In this document: piece by piece, positions 63,686-64,000 of the stretch
Layout: each line of letters opens with the position of its first letter
Position numbering within the stretch: position 1 is the first letter of the stretch
Assembly: GCF_036017915.1 (NCBI RefSeq)
Contig: NZ_CP107929.1
Span: 4,406,001 to 4,470,000 of the forward strand
Reading direction: 5' to 3'
DNA from: Micromonospora sp. NBC_00421
GTDB taxonomy: Bacteria > Actinomycetota > Actinomycetes > Mycobacteriales > Micromonosporaceae
DNA: 64,000 nucleotides
Program-made: the position numbers and the translations under genes
The notes under the pieces: model-generated
The model's input: the letters and a program-made list of their open reading frames with translations, nothing else
Database searches by the model: none
Told to the model about the DNA's origin: nothing

Positions 63686-64000
63686 GTGAGGAGGGGTGCG
63701 CAGCCGCCGTGGATCGTCTCGGACGAGTTGCGGGCCGAGGTCGAACCGCTGCTGCCACCCCGCCCGCCTCGCCGGTACCGCTACCCCGGGCGGAAGCCCT
63801 TGGACCATCGCCAGGTGCTCTGCGGGATCCTGTTCGTGCTCTACACCGCGATTCCATGGGAGTACCCGCCCCAGGAACTCGGCTTCGGCTCAGGGATGAC
63901 CTGCTGGCGCAGGTTGCGAGACTGGAACGACGCCGGCGTGTGGCAGCAATTGCACGAGATCCTGCTCGGCAAGCTCGGGGCCACCGGGCAACTGGACATG
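63686..64000 (+). mobile_element. IS5-family transposase, 5' part (runs off window end)
   Basis: The first 105 residues of a DDE transposase of the IS5 group (N-terminal DUF4096-like domain). Signatures: PPWIVSDELRAEVEPLLPP, RYPGRKPLDHRQVLCGILFV, YTAIPWEYPPQELGFGSGMT, CWRRLRDWNDAGVWQQLHE. GTG at 63686 is the first usable start after an in-frame stop at 63665. No frameshift is seen in the visible part, so the element may be intact. The catalytic DDE residues lie beyond 64000. Relatives are abundant in Streptomyces and Micromonospora genomes. Confidence 0.9.

Overview
The window comes from a very GC-rich actinomycete, most likely Micromonospora or a close relative. The evidence is the strong GC preference at codon third positions outside the anomalous tracts described below, the tylosin/rosamicin-type macrolide genes, the actinobacterial DUF574 and DUF2510 families, and an actinobacterial IS5-type transposase. 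About three quarters of it (1-51,000) is a 16-membered macrolide gene cluster. The remainder is cluster edge, a zone of decayed genes, and what looks like the end of an integrated element.

Macrolide cluster, minus strand, read from 44,984 down to 1: five modular polyketide synthase genes, then the desosamine/mycaminose transfer set (P450-like helper, glycosyltransferase, N,N-dimethyltransferase), then crotonyl-CoA carboxylase/reductase (ccr, cut by the window start). Domain content reads: KSQ-AT(methylmalonyl)-ACP; module 1 AT(methylmalonyl), KR; module 2 AT(methylmalonyl), DH, KR; module 3 AT(malonyl), DH, KR; module 4 AT(methylmalonyl), dead KR; module 5 AT(ethylmalonyl-type TAGH motif), DH, ER, KR; module 6 AT(methylmalonyl), KR; module 7 AT(malonyl), KR, TE. 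This is the tylactone pattern (propionate starter, C9 ketone, C6 ethyl side chain, C3 and C5 hydroxyls). ccr would supply the ethylmalonyl-CoA. Upstream lie two divergent cytochrome P450 genes, a TylB/DesV-type sugar 3-aminotransferase, and a TlrC-type ABC-F self-resistance gene. Two tailoring P450s with one amino-sugar set best fit a rosamicin/juvenimicin-type product; that product name is inference.

The most unusual feature inside the cluster is a set of near-identical KS and AT tracts in the loading module and modules 1, 2 and 4. Their coding strand almost never uses C at third positions (G/T instead), unlike the C-rich codon use around them. They look like gene-conversion tracts. The loading AT carries an apparent one-base frameshift inside a G-run cluster of one such tract.

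Right of the cluster: a secreted FnIII-CBM2 protein, a VOC protein, a deazaflavin-dependent nitroreductase-like protein, a decayed stretch with an IS5-type transposase remnant and a HAD-like remnant, a DUF574 methyltransferase, and a regulator remnant fused in frame to a flavoprotein gene. At 56,804-56,894 lie the 3' half of a tRNA-Lys(CTT) gene and its terminator without the 5' half, the usual signature of an att site. To its right are a 771-residue protein of unknown function, a DnaQ-type exonuclease/BRCT-like/DUF2510 protein, a DUF4041 + T5orf172 (GIY-YIG) protein, and a truncated IS5-family transposase at the window end. No regulator, erm methylase, dTDP-sugar starter gene, rRNA, complete tRNA or CRISPR array is visible.
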